Source: Balamuthia mandrillaris
Taxonomy: Eukaryota > Discosea > Longamoebia > Balamuthiidae
Length of the DNA stretch: 26,295 nucleotides
Reading direction: 5' to 3'
Assembly: GCA_031835245.1 (NCBI GenBank)
Contig: JAVKOQ010000578.1
Location: 1-26,295, forward strand
Shown here: positions 1-10,647 of the stretch, one piece after another
Numbering within the stretch: the stretch's first letter is position 1
How the letters are laid out: every line of letters begins with the position of its first letter
The notes under the pieces: generated by a model
The model's database searches: none
Told to the model about the DNA's origin: nothing
What the model saw: only the letters and a program-made list of their open reading frames with translations
Program-made: the position numbers and the translations under genes

Positions 1-3000
1 TCAAAAAGACGCCCACGCAAGAGGAGTTCATCCGCCACTCTATGACCAAGAATCCTTACTCCTCCGCCGAGGTCGGCCCCCTCATGCGCGACGTGAAGAA
101 CAGGATCTGCGAAGACCTGGAGCTTCACGGCTTGTTGGAGGATGACAACGGCATGGAGCTGTTGGTGGACAACAAGATCATCAAACTGGACCTCCCCGTG
201 GTGCAGGTCTACGAGCAAGTGTGGCGCAAAGCTCCCGAGGAGTTGCAAAGAGATCCTGCTAAGGCGGCCACCTACAGGCAAGGCACAGCCATGGAGGTTG
301 TCTATCGCTTGCAAGGCTTGGATGGAGAGGCCACTGAGGAAATTGTGGAACAGCTCCAGAGCGCCAATGAGGAGGAGGTGGATCCGGAAGAGGAATTCAA
401 GATTACTGCCGTGATGCACAAGGTTCATTTCTTTCTTTCTTGTCGGGCGTTACAACATTCTTATATTTTTTTTCTATAGTGCGGTGGATTGGAAGCTATG
501 TTAACGCAACTGCAACGCATCGTGGACTTCTCCGCCCAACGAGAGTTGGTCTATCTTGTCTGCAAGCTGCTGATGTACTGCTGTAAGCTGCGCGTCAACC
601 GACAGCACTTGCTCAAGATCAAAGGCACAAACCTGTTGCTAGAAACCTTGCAACAAGTCTTCCCCTCAGAGCAAGAGAAGCAAGCCGAGATAGCCCATAT
701 GTTACTTCAAATCATCGAAGGTCTCGTCTTGGAATCCAATCGCATCATCTACGAAGAGCAGCAGCAAGTAGATGCAAGCGCTGCGCAACAAGAAGAGGAG
801 GAGGAGGAGGAAGAAGATGAGGAAGACGGAATGACCGCGATGCAACTTCAACAACGGTTGGAGGAAAACACAGCCTACATGCAGATGTTCTTAGACAAGT
901 TGTTCTCTAGTCCTATGGTCCGTTCGAACCCGCATCTGCGTGAGGCGATGACTCGTATCATGCCTTCTCTCATTCGTGGCGAGGAAAGGTACTTCTTTCT
1001 TCTCCTTTCATGTCTCTTCTTCCGTTCTTTATCTTTATCCTCGCTTTTGTTTGTTTTATTAGCATCATGGAACTACTCTACGAACAATTTGAGGATAGTT
1101 TGGACCTAACCACGCATGACCAAGAAGAGCTGGGCGCCAATGGCCTCCCTTCCATGAAGATCCGCTGCTTTGTGCAAATCGTGCAAAGCACAGCTGTGGA
1201 CGAGGCAGGCCACAAGTTCCGCTCCTTCCTCATGCATCGCAAAGGCCTCACCGCAGCTCTCATTCGATACGTCAAGGAGAAGTTCCCCATGGACAAAGCC
1301 AAAGACTCGGAGGAGTGGACAAAATCCCTTTCTCTGCCGGCGTTGCCTCACGCTCTTAACCTCTTGAACGGCCTCGTCAAAGGACACGATGAAACGCAGC
1401 GAAAGCTGCTGGAGGAGGGAGTGGTTGCACTATTGCATCAGCTGGAAGGCATCTCCTCCACCGCTAACAACATTGGCACTCTCGCTGAGAACCTCCTCAA
1501 CGAGATGTTGGTCGAAACGAAACCTTCTGTTGCTCTTCGCAAGAGTCAACAACTCTCATCTTCGAGTGATGGAACAACAGTATCAGTGCGACAAGCCATC
1601 GAGGACATGAGAGAAGCCACTCGCCAGGAGAAACGCAGACAAGCGCAACGACACCGAGAGGAAGTGCTGCGCAAGATGAAGCTGGGCCTCCAATCCAACA
1701 CCGGCGCCATCATCTCCGAAGCCGTCCCCGAATCCATCCAAGAGCTGCAGGAGGAGACCGGCTTCACCTGCATGGTCTGCCGCGAGGGTTACACCTACAA
1801 GCCTGAGGAAGCTTTGGGCTTCTACACCTTCTCCATGTTCGTGCGGGACCTCTCCGCCGTGCAAGAGTTTGTCCTCGTGAACAGCGATAGCCAGGCCATC
1901 GTCCCAGAGGAAGAGGAAGAGGAGGAAGAGGCCAGAGAGCGAAGAGACGCCCGCTCCAACAAGGAGAGCGGCTATACAACCGTCACACACTTTAACCTCA
2001 TCCATTTGAGCTGCCATCGCAACGCCGCGCGAGCTGGAAAATCTCTCCTCAAACAGGAAGAGTGGGACGGAGCCACGCTGCGCAACCAAAACACGAAGAC
2101 CAACAGCTTATTCCCCATTTTGGGACCGGCCGTTCCGGTGGGAACCTACAAGAGCGCTGTCAATCGCTATTGGAAGCAGCTGCACTCCTTCATTGGAGGG
2201 TATGGCTCCTCCAACAACTCGCTGCGCTTCCGCCTGCTCTGCCATGACCTCAAGTTCTTGTTGCATCGCTTCGGTCTCGAAGCCTCCTTTAGCACACACT
2301 CCAAGGGAGGAGGACGCGACAGCAACATCAAGTTTTTGCCCTTCATGCTCCAAATGGGCTTGTTCCTGTTGGACTATTCTCCTTCTTCTTCATCATCAGA
2401 TTTGCGGAAGTCGTTTGATGCTTCCTTTGCTTCGTTCTTGCAACAGGAAGATTTGAGCGCCAAGAAATGGGGAGAGATCGCACGAACGCAACAGGGAGAG
2501 ACGGACGACGTCTATTACTTTTTGGTGTTGTCTCTCTTCCTGTTGCCATTGGAGGAATGGGAGCGACACAAGACCTACATGTTGAAACGAGTCCTCGTTC
2601 AAGCTTTTGCTTGGCGCCATCTTGATGAAGAGGAGGTCGACAAGGAGAAAAAGGAGGATAAGGGAGAGAAAAAGGAGGGAGAGGGAGAAAAAGGAGACGA
2701 GGAGAAAGAAAAGGAAAAGGAGAAAGAAGAAACATCTGCATCCGCATCAACTGAACGTATGGACGTAGAAACAGCAGCAACGACAGCAGAGTCTTCTTCC
2801 TCAACTTCAACTTCTTCAAGTGATCACACGTTTAGACGTGCCAGAAAAGCTCTCATCTTCTTCTCTTTCGTTCATAGCCTTCAGCAACTCAAGAAAAAAG
2901 CTGCTTCTGCTTCCTCTTCCTCTTCTTCTTCCGAATCATCTTCTTCTTCCAACAGCCCGGCCTCGAGTGCCTCTCCGGAATGGGCCAAGCAAATGGCAAA

Positions 3001-3238
3001 CTACATCCGCAACAACGACCAGGAGGTGGTGAAGGAGTGCAACCGCATGTTGGAGGACTATGAGGAGATGATGCTGCACTACGCCGACTTTCAGGAGTAC
3101 TTTGATGAGCTGGGCGTTTTGGACAAGATCTTTGGCGCGCCGGGCGTTACCAGCTGCGAGCAGTTTGTGTCGGAGCTGTTGAAGGGAGTGGGACGACGGT
3201 TGGACGAGGAGGACGAACAGGAGGAAGAGGACCTGTGA
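1..3238 (+). CDS. UBR4: UBR4-type E3 ubiquitin ligase, C-terminal part (5' end outside window)
   Basis: Exons 3-422 (continuing from the left edge), 480-988 and 1063-3238 join in phase through GT-AG introns of 57 and 74 bp, giving 1034 visible residues ending in TGA. Blocks I recognise from animal UBR4 occur in order: RHSMTKNPYSS near the left edge, CGGLEAML across the first intron, then the C-terminal catalytic module. That module has a Cys-x2-Cys pair (FTCMVCREGY, about 1763-1792), a His/Cys cluster (FNLIHLSCH, about 1993-2019), the NTKTNSLFPILGP block, the GGGRDSNI block, and a helical end with ANYIRNNDQ. This corresponds to the UBR4 hemi-RING and UZI E3 unit, which transfers ubiquitin to N-degron and other substrates. 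The UBR box and calmodulin-binding regions would lie off the left edge. Lys/Glu-rich and Ser-rich inserts (about 2625-2960) interrupt the otherwise conserved end. Identity is very likely; the exact function in this organism is inferred. Confidence 0.95.
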
Positions 3239-3519
3239 AACAAAAAAAAAACGAACAAAAAAAAACACGAAAAACAGAGGAAAGAGGAATTGGGAGGTTT
3301 CTCTTTGTTTGTTTTATCTAGTTTTTTTTTTGGTAGAATAAAAAAATATATATTTTGTTACTTTTTCTTTTCTTTTTTTTTATCATTTTCTATTTTATTT
3401 TTTTTTTGGGGTTCTATATTAATTAATATAGAAAGAAAAAAATACAAGGAAAAAATAGCGAGCTTTGTAAGAGAAAAGAAGAGAGAGAACAACACACACC
3501 AACCAAACTGCCCACACAG
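3239..3519. other. AT-rich intergenic region
   Basis: Non-coding stretch between the UBR4 stop and the start of the zinc-finger mini-gene. It is dominated by A runs and T runs, and by an AT-rich inverted block around 3415-3432 (TATTAATTAATA). It must hold the UBR4 3' UTR and the promoter of the next gene; I see no RNA gene. Confidence 0.5.
3337..3342 (+). promoter_or_regulatory. Candidate polyadenylation signal AATAAA for UBR4
   Basis: A canonical AATAAA lies about 100 bases after the UBR4 stop codon and is followed by T-rich sequence. It matches the eukaryotic consensus, but the flank is so AT-rich that chance occurrence is possible. Confidence 0.4.
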
Positions 3520-3735
3520 ATGAACGCTGCCATCAAAAGCGCAACGCAATGCACAAACGGTCATGCGCTGTCTGGAGGAGGGGGCAGCAGTTGGACGTGC
3601 GCGCGGTGTTCACGGGCCGGCGAAGGGGAGAGCAACCATCACTGCGGCGCCTGTAGCTTTCACCTCTGCGAAGGCTGCGTCAAACAGCTCAAGTTTGCCG
3701 GTTCCGCTTTGAACAAAGGAGGCATGCTCAAATAG
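3520..3735 (+). CDS. 71-aa Cys/His-rich zinc-finger mini-protein
   Basis: A single-exon frame of 71 codons ends in TAG. The protein is almost entirely one metal-binding module: Cys-x3-His (QCTNGHAL), a Gly-rich loop, W-x-Cys-x2-Cys (WTCARC), then a His/Cys cluster with Cys-x2-Cys and Cys-x2-Cys (HHCGACSFHLCEGC). The order C-H, CC, HC, CC, CC resembles DC1-like or ZZ/RING-like zinc fingers, which usually sit inside larger proteins. Here the module stands alone with about 20 residues after it. The ATG is preceded by CACACAG, so a 5' UTR intron or an upstream exon cannot be excluded. No partner or function can be assigned. High GC against AT-rich flanks and the ordered cysteines argue that it is real coding sequence. 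Confidence 0.7.
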   Translation: MNAAIKSATQCTNGHALSGGGGSSWTCARCSRAGEGESNHHCGACSFHLCEGCVKQLKFAGSALNKGGMLK

Positions 3736-3990
3736 AGAGGAACTCTCTCTCCCCTTTTTTTTTGCCAGGCCCATCTTCTTCATGATCAGCAAACGAAAAA
3801 AAAGTGTTTGATCAAATAACTTAATCCTCAGTGTAAACTATAAGAAACGTCTTTACTATCTCACTTTTTGAGAGAGAAAGGATAATAATAATGTTTTGTA
3901 ACTTCAACAAGTTTTTATTGTTTGGTGCCGGGAGCAAAAGACAGAACGTAACACGACGCAAATGTTTCTTTGTGAGTCATTGTTGTTGTT
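3736..3990. other. Convergent 3' region between the zinc mini-gene and MAK16
   Basis: Non-coding stretch of about 255 bp shared by the 3' ends of two convergent genes. It has T and A runs and a short ATAATAATAATG tract near 3881-3893. I see no other feature. Confidence 0.5.
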
Positions 3991-5595
3991 TTAGTCAGAG
4001 GCGTCCTCTTCTTCTTCGTCTTCGTCAAAGCGTAATGAAAGGTTCTGTCTTCCTCTTCTTGATGCTGATGCCGAGGAGGATGACGATGCTAATTCGAACA
4101 ATCAGCAACAGTGTTAGGGGAAGAGAGAAGAGAAGCACAGAGGAGAGAAAAGGGAGGGCAGAAAGGAAGAATAGAAGAAGACAGAAGAGCGGAGCGTACA
4201 GGAAGCAGCTTTGGAAGTAGCGGCTTGAAGCTTTTGGCGGAGAGGAGCATCCATTTCTTTCTCCATTTCGTACTCGTACTCTGCCTCTTCTTCTCCCACT
4301 TTTATTTATGTTAGGAAGTTTTTGAATTTTTGTTTAGAAGGAAAGAAAGACGTACGATCTTCGATGTCGCTGTAGTCTTCAACGAACTCATCATCCACAA
4401 ACTCAGCTTCGTTTTCGCTGTCGAAATCGTCTTCCTCCTCTTCCTCTTCTTCATTTTCTACCTCTTCCTCATCTTCTTCTTGCAGTTCCTCCAAAGTATC
4501 CAGATCAGCCAAAAACTGTTCTGGATCAGCATTTGCGATTGTATCCTATTTTGTTGTGCTTTAACTAAGGATGTTGATGATAAAAAGGAAAACGAAGAAA
4601 GTTAAATACCTTTTGCAAACGGGCCAACAATTCTTTTTCAATGGCATTATCCAGTCGAGCGGCTATCTCTGCTTTCTTCTCTCGCACGGCCTGCACCCGC
4701 TCCTCTTTGGAACGAATGCTCACCAACTTCGCTCTGATTTGAGTGTTGTTAATAAACTACTTGCTGAAGAGAAAAAAGAAGGCAGAGAGATAAACAAAGA
4801 GAGAAGAACAGAAGACAGAAGAAAACAAAAATCAACAACAACAACGACAACAACACAACATAAGACAACAACAACATAAGACAACAACATAAGACAACAA
4901 CAACAACAAGCGACGAACGAGGTCTGAGCAAAGTAGAGAAAGAAATATTGAAAAAAGACGGAGACGCAACTGAGGTTTCTTCCGGAGTCGCCTCATGCGA
5001 ATGAGGTATTGGGTAACTTTAGTGAGCCTCTGCTTGCACTTGTGCACGTTGAACTTGGGCCAGTACATGAGGTGCTGGTCGATCTGTTCGAGGGCCTTTG
5101 TGTAGTTCTTGCTCAGCTTGACCCGCTCCCACATCTTGGCGGGGGTGTGCGCTCTTTCGATGGTTTTCATGTAGAGATAACAAACACCTTTTTTTTGTTG
5201 GTTGTTTTGATGATTGAGTAAAAAGAAAGAGCTAGAGGAAAGAAAGGGAGAGAACAATAGAAAAAAGAGGATAGCAGGAAAAAGAGAAAAGGGAGTGAAG
5301 ATGAGAGATCATTTTTCTTGTCTTGCAAACAACACACCTTCTTTTTCGATGACGGTGGCGTAGCGGCTGTTGGCGAGAGGGCAGGAGCCACGGTCGCATA
5401 TTCCGGTCACGTTGTACTCATTTCTGCAAAAGTTTTGGACTTTGGTTCTGCATAAATAAATCGAATTAAAAATAAAACAAAATGAGCGATTTTTTTTTTT
5501 TGTGTGTGTACGAAGAAAAAGAAGAGCACGTACTTGACTTTGTAAGAACAAAAGTGGTGGTTCAAAACCTCCCAAATCACTGTGTCGTTCTGCAT
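3991..5595 (-). CDS. MAK16: MAK16, nucleolar 60S ribosome-biogenesis factor
   Basis: Seven exons (5534-5595, 5338-5447, 4971-5187, 4610-4733, 4356-4545, 4200-4298, 3991-4088) join in phase to 299 residues, against 300 in human MAK16. Diagnostic blocks are [20 protein letters not shown] at the start, the Cys motif [20 protein letters not shown], then [36 protein letters not shown] and [13 protein letters not shown]. These are followed by an acidic stretch (about residues 185-235) and a short acidic tail. The N-terminal half is the L28e-like/Mak16 domain. In yeast, Mak16 acts with Rpf1, Nsa1 and Rrp1 in early pre-60S particles in the nucleolus. All splice sites are GT-AG, including GTTGCG at intron 3. 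Start choice rests on the conserved MQ(N/H)D beginning. The gene is divergent from SRP9. Confidence 0.96.
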
Positions 5596-6006
5596 CTGAG
5601 GCCGGTGTTGTGGTGTTCCCGCGAGGCTTTCTCTCCTTCTGTTTTTTTTTTCTTGGCGACTATTCTTCTTTCTTTCTTCTTTCTGGGAGTATATTTTGTC
5701 GACAACCATGTCTGATTTTCAGTTGGTTCGATCGATCTAAATTCGGTCGATCAAAAGTTCACAATTTGTGCAGTCTTCGTGGTCATTTGCTTGGGGGTCC
5801 ATTGTTACTTTTCCGAAATAAAAAAAATAAAAAGAAAAAAGAAAAAAACAAGAAAAAAAAAAGAAAAAAATCAATCAAAGGCCAATCAAACAAAGAGGAG
5901 GAGGAGGAGGAAGAGGAGGAGGTTCAACAATCACTTGGCCTGAACTACAAGCCCAAGCAAAGACACACGCGCACGCGAAACACAGCAATAACAGCAACAA
6001 CAAAAG
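5596..6006. promoter_or_regulatory. Shared divergent 5' region of MAK16 and SRP9
   Basis: This 411-bp gap separates the two start codons and must hold both promoters. Visible elements are a T-rich stretch (5640-5690), a GATC-rich patch at 5724-5755 with palindrome TCGATCGA and two related copies of GGT(T)CGATC, an A-rich stretch (5818-5872), and GAGGAGGAGG near 5896-5925. No TATA box stands out. Confidence 0.45.
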
Positions 6007-6560
6007 ATGGTGTATATCTCTTCATGGGACTCTTTTTATGAGGCTGCTGAGGCGCTCTACACGAAAGAACCAGCACGGGTATGGGCTCTCCTTCTGCTCC
6101 TTCTTCTTTTTTTTGTCTTTTCATTTCGTTCTATTTGCTCACGTTTTTTTTTGTTATTTATTGGTGGCAGACGCGCTACGTGATCAAGTACAGACACAAC
6201 GAAGGCAAGCTGGTTTTAAAAGTCACTGATGACAACACGGTACATGCCTCTTCCTAAGCTTTCGTTTGTGCTTGTTGTTGCTTGTTGTTGCTTGTTGTTG
6301 CTTGTTGTTGCTTGTTGTTGCTTGTTGTTGCTTGTTGTTGCTTGTTGTTGCTTGTTGTTGCTTGTTGCTTGTTGTTGCTTGTTGCTTGTTCGTTTCTTTG
6401 TCGTTTCGGCCTTTTGTTCTTTCTTTCTCATTATTCGTTCTCCCATTTTTTTTAAAAAATACAGTGTCTCAAGTACAAAGCAACATACGTGCAAGGCATT
6501 AAGAAGATGGAAAAGCTTAACAAATTGTTTCTTCGAGCCATGACTGAAAAAAGCAAATAG
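6007..6560 (+). CDS. SRP9: SRP9, signal recognition particle 9 kDa subunit
   Basis: Exons 6007-6078, 6171-6239 and 6465-6560 join in phase 0 at both junctions, giving 78 residues ending in TAG. The product starts MVYISSWDSFYEAAEALYTK, runs through VIKYRHNEGKLVLKVTDDN and CLKYKATYVQGIKKMEKLN, and ends in a short basic tail. This is the SRP9 pattern: W-x2-F-x2-AAE-x-LY, KYRH, K-V-TDD and CL-x-YK. SRP9 pairs with SRP14 on the Alu domain of SRP RNA and slows translation during targeting to the ER. Intron 1 is 92 bp. Intron 2 is 225 bp and carries a 10-bp minisatellite. Length is close to the human protein (86 aa). Confidence 0.95.
6271..6392 (+). repeat. 10-bp minisatellite inside SRP9 intron 2
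   Basis: The unit CTTGTTGTTG is repeated nine times without change from 6271 to 6360, then continues as shorter variants (TTGCTTG steps) to about 6392. It lies wholly within the intron, so the open frames read through it are not genes. The transcribed strand is U/G-rich. Confidence 0.95.
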
Positions 6561-6596
6561 TTTTTTACCCCTCTTCCATTTATTTCTCCAACTCGC

Positions 6597-6600
<4 letters not shown>

Positions 6601-6655
<55 letters not shown>

Positions 6656-6685
6656 TCTCTCTCTTCTCTCGTTCTCTCTCTTCTC

Positions 6686-6721
<36 letters not shown>
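6601..6721 (+). repeat. (CT)n microsatellite between convergent genes
   Basis: About 120 bp of CT dinucleotides, broken in the middle by TTCTCT and CGTTCT interruptions. It lies between the SRP9 stop and the RhoGEF stop, probably in 3' UTR or spacer. The rest of 6561-6860 is A/T-rich and holds no visible gene. Confidence 0.95.
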
Positions 6722-6722
<1 letters not shown>

Positions 6723-6860
6723 ACTCTCAAGTCAAGAGTTACAAAACAAATGATTTGTTCAACTACAAAAAAAAAGTTGGATGATAAGGAAAACAACAAG
6801 AAAAAAAAACGAATTTACAATCTCATCTTCATCGCTATAATACGTTTACACTTCTAAATA

Positions 6861-9800
6861 CTACAGTTGTGACCGAAGTTCTTGCAACAGCATCGGAGAA
6901 AATCCAAACGGACCAGCTTGCTGTTGGTGTTGATTTGATGACGGGGAGGAAGAAACCACAGGAGATGAAAACGCGGTTGGCAAAGAAGAGGTACTCGCTC
7001 CTTTCGCACTATCTCTCTTGTTCTGCTTCTTCTCTTTCTTTTTCTCCTTTTTGCTTGATTCTCTTTTACTTTGCCTCTTCTCTTTCTTTTTCCGCTTTGA
7101 TGTTGATGCAGAAGAAGATGAAACATCTTCCAAATGTTGACGAACATCCTCCCCAAAACCGGGTTGCACCGTTCTTCTTCGACTGATTCTAGAGCCTGGT
7201 TGTTCCATCAAAGGAGACATAGAAGAAGACACGGAAGAAGACGACTTGTTGGCGATGACACGAGATATCTCTGACATCCAGTCTTGCTTCGTTACAACAT
7301 CGGGTGCTATCATGCGTAACACAAGAACTTCAACTCCGTTTTTATCCACCAACTCAAATGCGGTTGAACAAGTGGCATCCGAAGAAGCAGGAGAAGAAGA
7401 AAAAGATGCCAGATCTTCAAGCGAAGCAGAAAGGGACAAGGAAGAAGAAGAGGGAAGTTCACAATCGCGAATAATGAAGAGGGCATCGAGAATGAGGAAG
7501 CGTTTCATCTTGAGCCTGCTTTTGCCGCGACGAGCCGACGCAATGAGGATAGAGTCGGAGAAGAGAAAGACTGAAGCGGATGATAGCACTTTGTCTTTCT
7601 CTCTATTGCTCTCTTCTTTCTCTTCTACGTTTGTTGTTCCTTCTTTGAGCGGTGGAAGTATCACTTTGAACTTTCCTTCCTTGATGAACGATCGCGAGGA
7701 TGTTACTATTGTGAACGATCCCTTTGTTTAACATGACGGTAAGAAGAAGAAGAACAAGAACAAGAACAAGAATAACAAGCAGGACGCAAACCTCCAAGCG
7801 AGCTTGAATGTCGAGCATCTTTTTGAGTCCCTCCGAATGTGCCTTCATGGAGTTGACGTGATCGGCCACGCGGGTGACCATCTCCAGAACCTTTTCCAGC
7901 TTCGGATAGTCGGCGCTGTCCTTTGGGGTGCACTTCACCAACTCTTTGAACAGCAGCGGGTACTTACAAACGCGTTGGACGGGTCTGATGAGGAGGGAGG
8001 AGAGCTCCAGTTGGTGGCTCTCAGGGCGAGCCTTGACGGCATCGCAGAAGAGGCGAAACTCTTTGCGTTCTTTGAGCAAACGAGCCAGCTCTTGTTCTTG
8101 CTTTTCGTAGTTGTTGACGTATTGAGAATACATCTTTAAATAGGGTGTCTGTTGGTTCGGTTGTTTATTGTTAGGTCGTGAAAGAACAAAACTGAGAGAG
8201 AGGAGAGTAAGAAACTGAGAGACCATACCACTTGGGAAAAAATGCCACCTATGGACTCGGTGGAAGTTCCAGCATACCATTTTTCGATAGTGTCGAGCAG
8301 GGACTCGTTCACCCCGCGAAAGATGTTGATGCTGCCAAAGACGGTGGCCAACTCCGATGGACTCAAAAGTCCCAGCTTCTCTAACGGTCGTTGATACTCC
8401 TTTTTGTTTTAATTTTGTCAGAAGAGACCGGTAAATGAGAGGAGAGATGAGAAAGAGTGAAAGTACCTCTACTATGAACTTTAACGATGTAACATACTCT
8501 CTTTCAGTGGTAAGAATCTCTTTCAGCACGTTCTTCATCTGCCTGTTAGGGTCATCTTTAGCATTTGGTTCTTCTCCAATGCTTTCTCTTCCTCTTCCAT
8601 CGCATCTTTCGTGGTTGTTATTTGTAGCACCAGAAGAAGTCCATGAACGCTGTTCAGGAACGCTGTGCCAACTTCCGTCTTCGCCCCAATAGCCCTCCCA
8701 AAAGTTGTTGTTCTCGTCCCAATAACCTTCGTGAAAGTGCCCGTCTTCTCCCCAATAGCCCAAATAATAATTCAAGTCGTCTTCTTCCTCACCGCCCCAA
8801 AAGGCATAACTGCCGTCCTCTCTTTCGTATTCGTCTTCTCCCCAACAATCTTCTCCTGTTTCTTCCCAGGATTCTTCTCCTTCTCCTATCTCTCCTGCTT
8901 GTGCCTCCTCTACAACACTACCATTCGAGTATTCGCCCTGCTCTGCGAGTTGCTGCAACTCATGCTCGTTATGCTGTTCCTCTAAGTATTCGGTCTCGTT
9001 CTGATGCAAACCAACTTGATCGCCTGCAACAATAGGATCTTCTGGTTGTTGTTTGTGACGAGGTGGAGGCGGAGGTGGAGCTGGTTTTGGGCCGCCCACC
9101 CTTCCATGCTGTTGCTGACTCTGCTGTACTTGCAATGAATGCTGGGGTTGAGGTTGTGGCTGTTGGGGAGGATGAAGAACAACATGGCCACTGTGTTGTT
9201 CTTGAGCGGGTTTAGGCTTCATTGCGATAAAAGAACGGCTCTCAACGACTATTGTTGGTGCTGTGCCTTCATCTCGATTTGATAATGTTGTAGCCGAAGA
9301 TGGAGCAGCCGAAGGAGAACATTGGGCAGCAGCCTCGCATGGTGAAGAAGATCCAAACGAACGACTTCTTCGCAAAGGATGACTCGTAGGTGTGGCCGTG
9401 TTTGCCGCTGCCATCCGAGCGGCAGGAAATATTCCTTGTTGTTGCTGTTGCGGCTGTTGTGGCTGTTTTGGCAATTGTTGTGGTTGTTGAACGCTTCGTG
9501 GTTGAGCTTTTGAATTGGGAAATGGAAGCGGTTTGTGGAGAGGAATAGAGATGTCTGGAGAAGGGACAGAAGTGGAAGCTGAAGCGTAAGCCGAAGGAGA
9601 CGACAGCTCATTTGGCGAGAGAGGAGGTGGCGCGCTGGGAGGAACAAAGATATTAGTGGAGGTGGCAACAGAAGGTTTTTTGGTGTTGACATTGTTACTC
9701 CTGCCAAAGGTGCCTCTTCCTCTTCCTCTTAAGCTTGCCTTGCCTCTTATGGAACCTTTTCCTTTGACTCTTACCTGACTGCCTCCGTTTGTTACTATTG

Positions 9801-10647
9801 TTTGTTGTTGGTTTGCTGAGGACGGAGTTGAAGGCGGTTGAGATGAAGCCGACGGAACGGAAGAAGGGGAAGGAGTGGAAGGAACAGGAGGTCTGTTAGG
9901 CCGGTTAGGCAAAGGTCGAGGTGTTTGTTGTTGCTGTTGATGCAATGGTATCACAGGATTAGTTTGAGCATGCGGTCTGTAGTTGGCTCCTTTTAACAGG
10001 GCATCGGCGGAGCGAAAAAAAGCCCCATTGTGCTCATTTTGCAAAGACTGTCTTCTCGCTAAGCATGGTTCCTGCGTTGGTTGTTGAGATGGTTGTGGCT
10101 GTGGCTGTGATGGTTGTGGAGTGAGTTTGGTTTGGGGTGGCGAAAGAGGAGAGGCAGGAGATGGAATGGGACCAGGATCAAAAGAAGAAGCAGAAGGAGG
10201 AGGTGGAGGTCTTCGCGGGGGAATAAACGGTGTGGAAGAAGGAGAAGCAGAAGGTGAAGCCCCAGTTGGTGGGGTAGGCAGTTGTCTCCCTGGTGGATGT
10301 TGTGGCAGGAGGGTTCGACTTCGTCTCTGTTCTTGTTGTTGGGCTTGTGGCTGACATAAGGCCGTATTGTTGTGGCCTGCTCGCGGAGAGGGAGAGGAGG
10401 CAGCAGTGGTTGTGCTCGGAAGGGGGTTGGCCCACGTCCCAGCGCGAGGTCTTTCCTCCGCCGTGGCCCCCCCAGCCATCACACCGTTATGGCGAACAGC
10501 ATCGGGCGCGCGTGGTGGATAGTTCTGCGGAGTTAGCTGTCGCAGTTGCCGTTGTTGTGGTTGCAGCGATGGAGAGGGCTGTGGCGATGGTCGTTGCGGT
10601 TGCGGTTGCTGTTGCTGTGGGGAGGGCAGCGGTGGCCGTTGCTGCAT
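6861..10647 (-). CDS. Rho guanine-nucleotide exchange factor (DH-PH) with long Pro/Gln-rich N-terminus
   Basis: Four exons (8467-10647, 8229-8399, 7792-8133, 6861-7721) join in phase 0 throughout to 1184 residues ending in TAG. Residues 1-600 are disordered and rich in Pro, Gln and Ser, with acidic Trp/Tyr repeats at about 620-656. The DH domain starts near residue 704 (KEILTTEREYVTSLKFIVE) and includes the conserved block LSSLLIRPVQRVCKYPLLFK; it ends near 898. A PH-like domain follows (SRSFIKEGKF near its start, FLFSDSILIA, VTKQDWMSEI near its end) with Ser-rich loops, then a Lys-rich tail. DH domains load GTP onto Rho/Rac/Cdc42-family GTPases, and PH domains steer them to membranes. An in-frame TAA lies just upstream of ATG 10645-10647, supporting this start. 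The specific GTPase cannot be told. Confidence 0.9.

Noticed and set aside
1583-2089. 168-codon open frame on the minus strand inside UBR4
   Set aside because: It lies opposite the conserved hemi-RING coding sequence, shows no motif of its own, and is explained by codon composition of the sense gene.
5724-5760. Possible tRNA B-box (GGTTCGATC)
   Set aside because: No matching A box, acceptor stem or cloverleaf can be formed around it.
6271-6392. Possible CRISPR-like array
   Set aside because: The units are contiguous 10-mers without spacers in a eukaryotic intron, so this is a minisatellite.
6229-6543. Cys/Leu/Val-rich frames across the SRP9 intron repeat
   Set aside because: They are translations of the 10-bp minisatellite in an intron; splice sites and SRP9 conservation explain the region.
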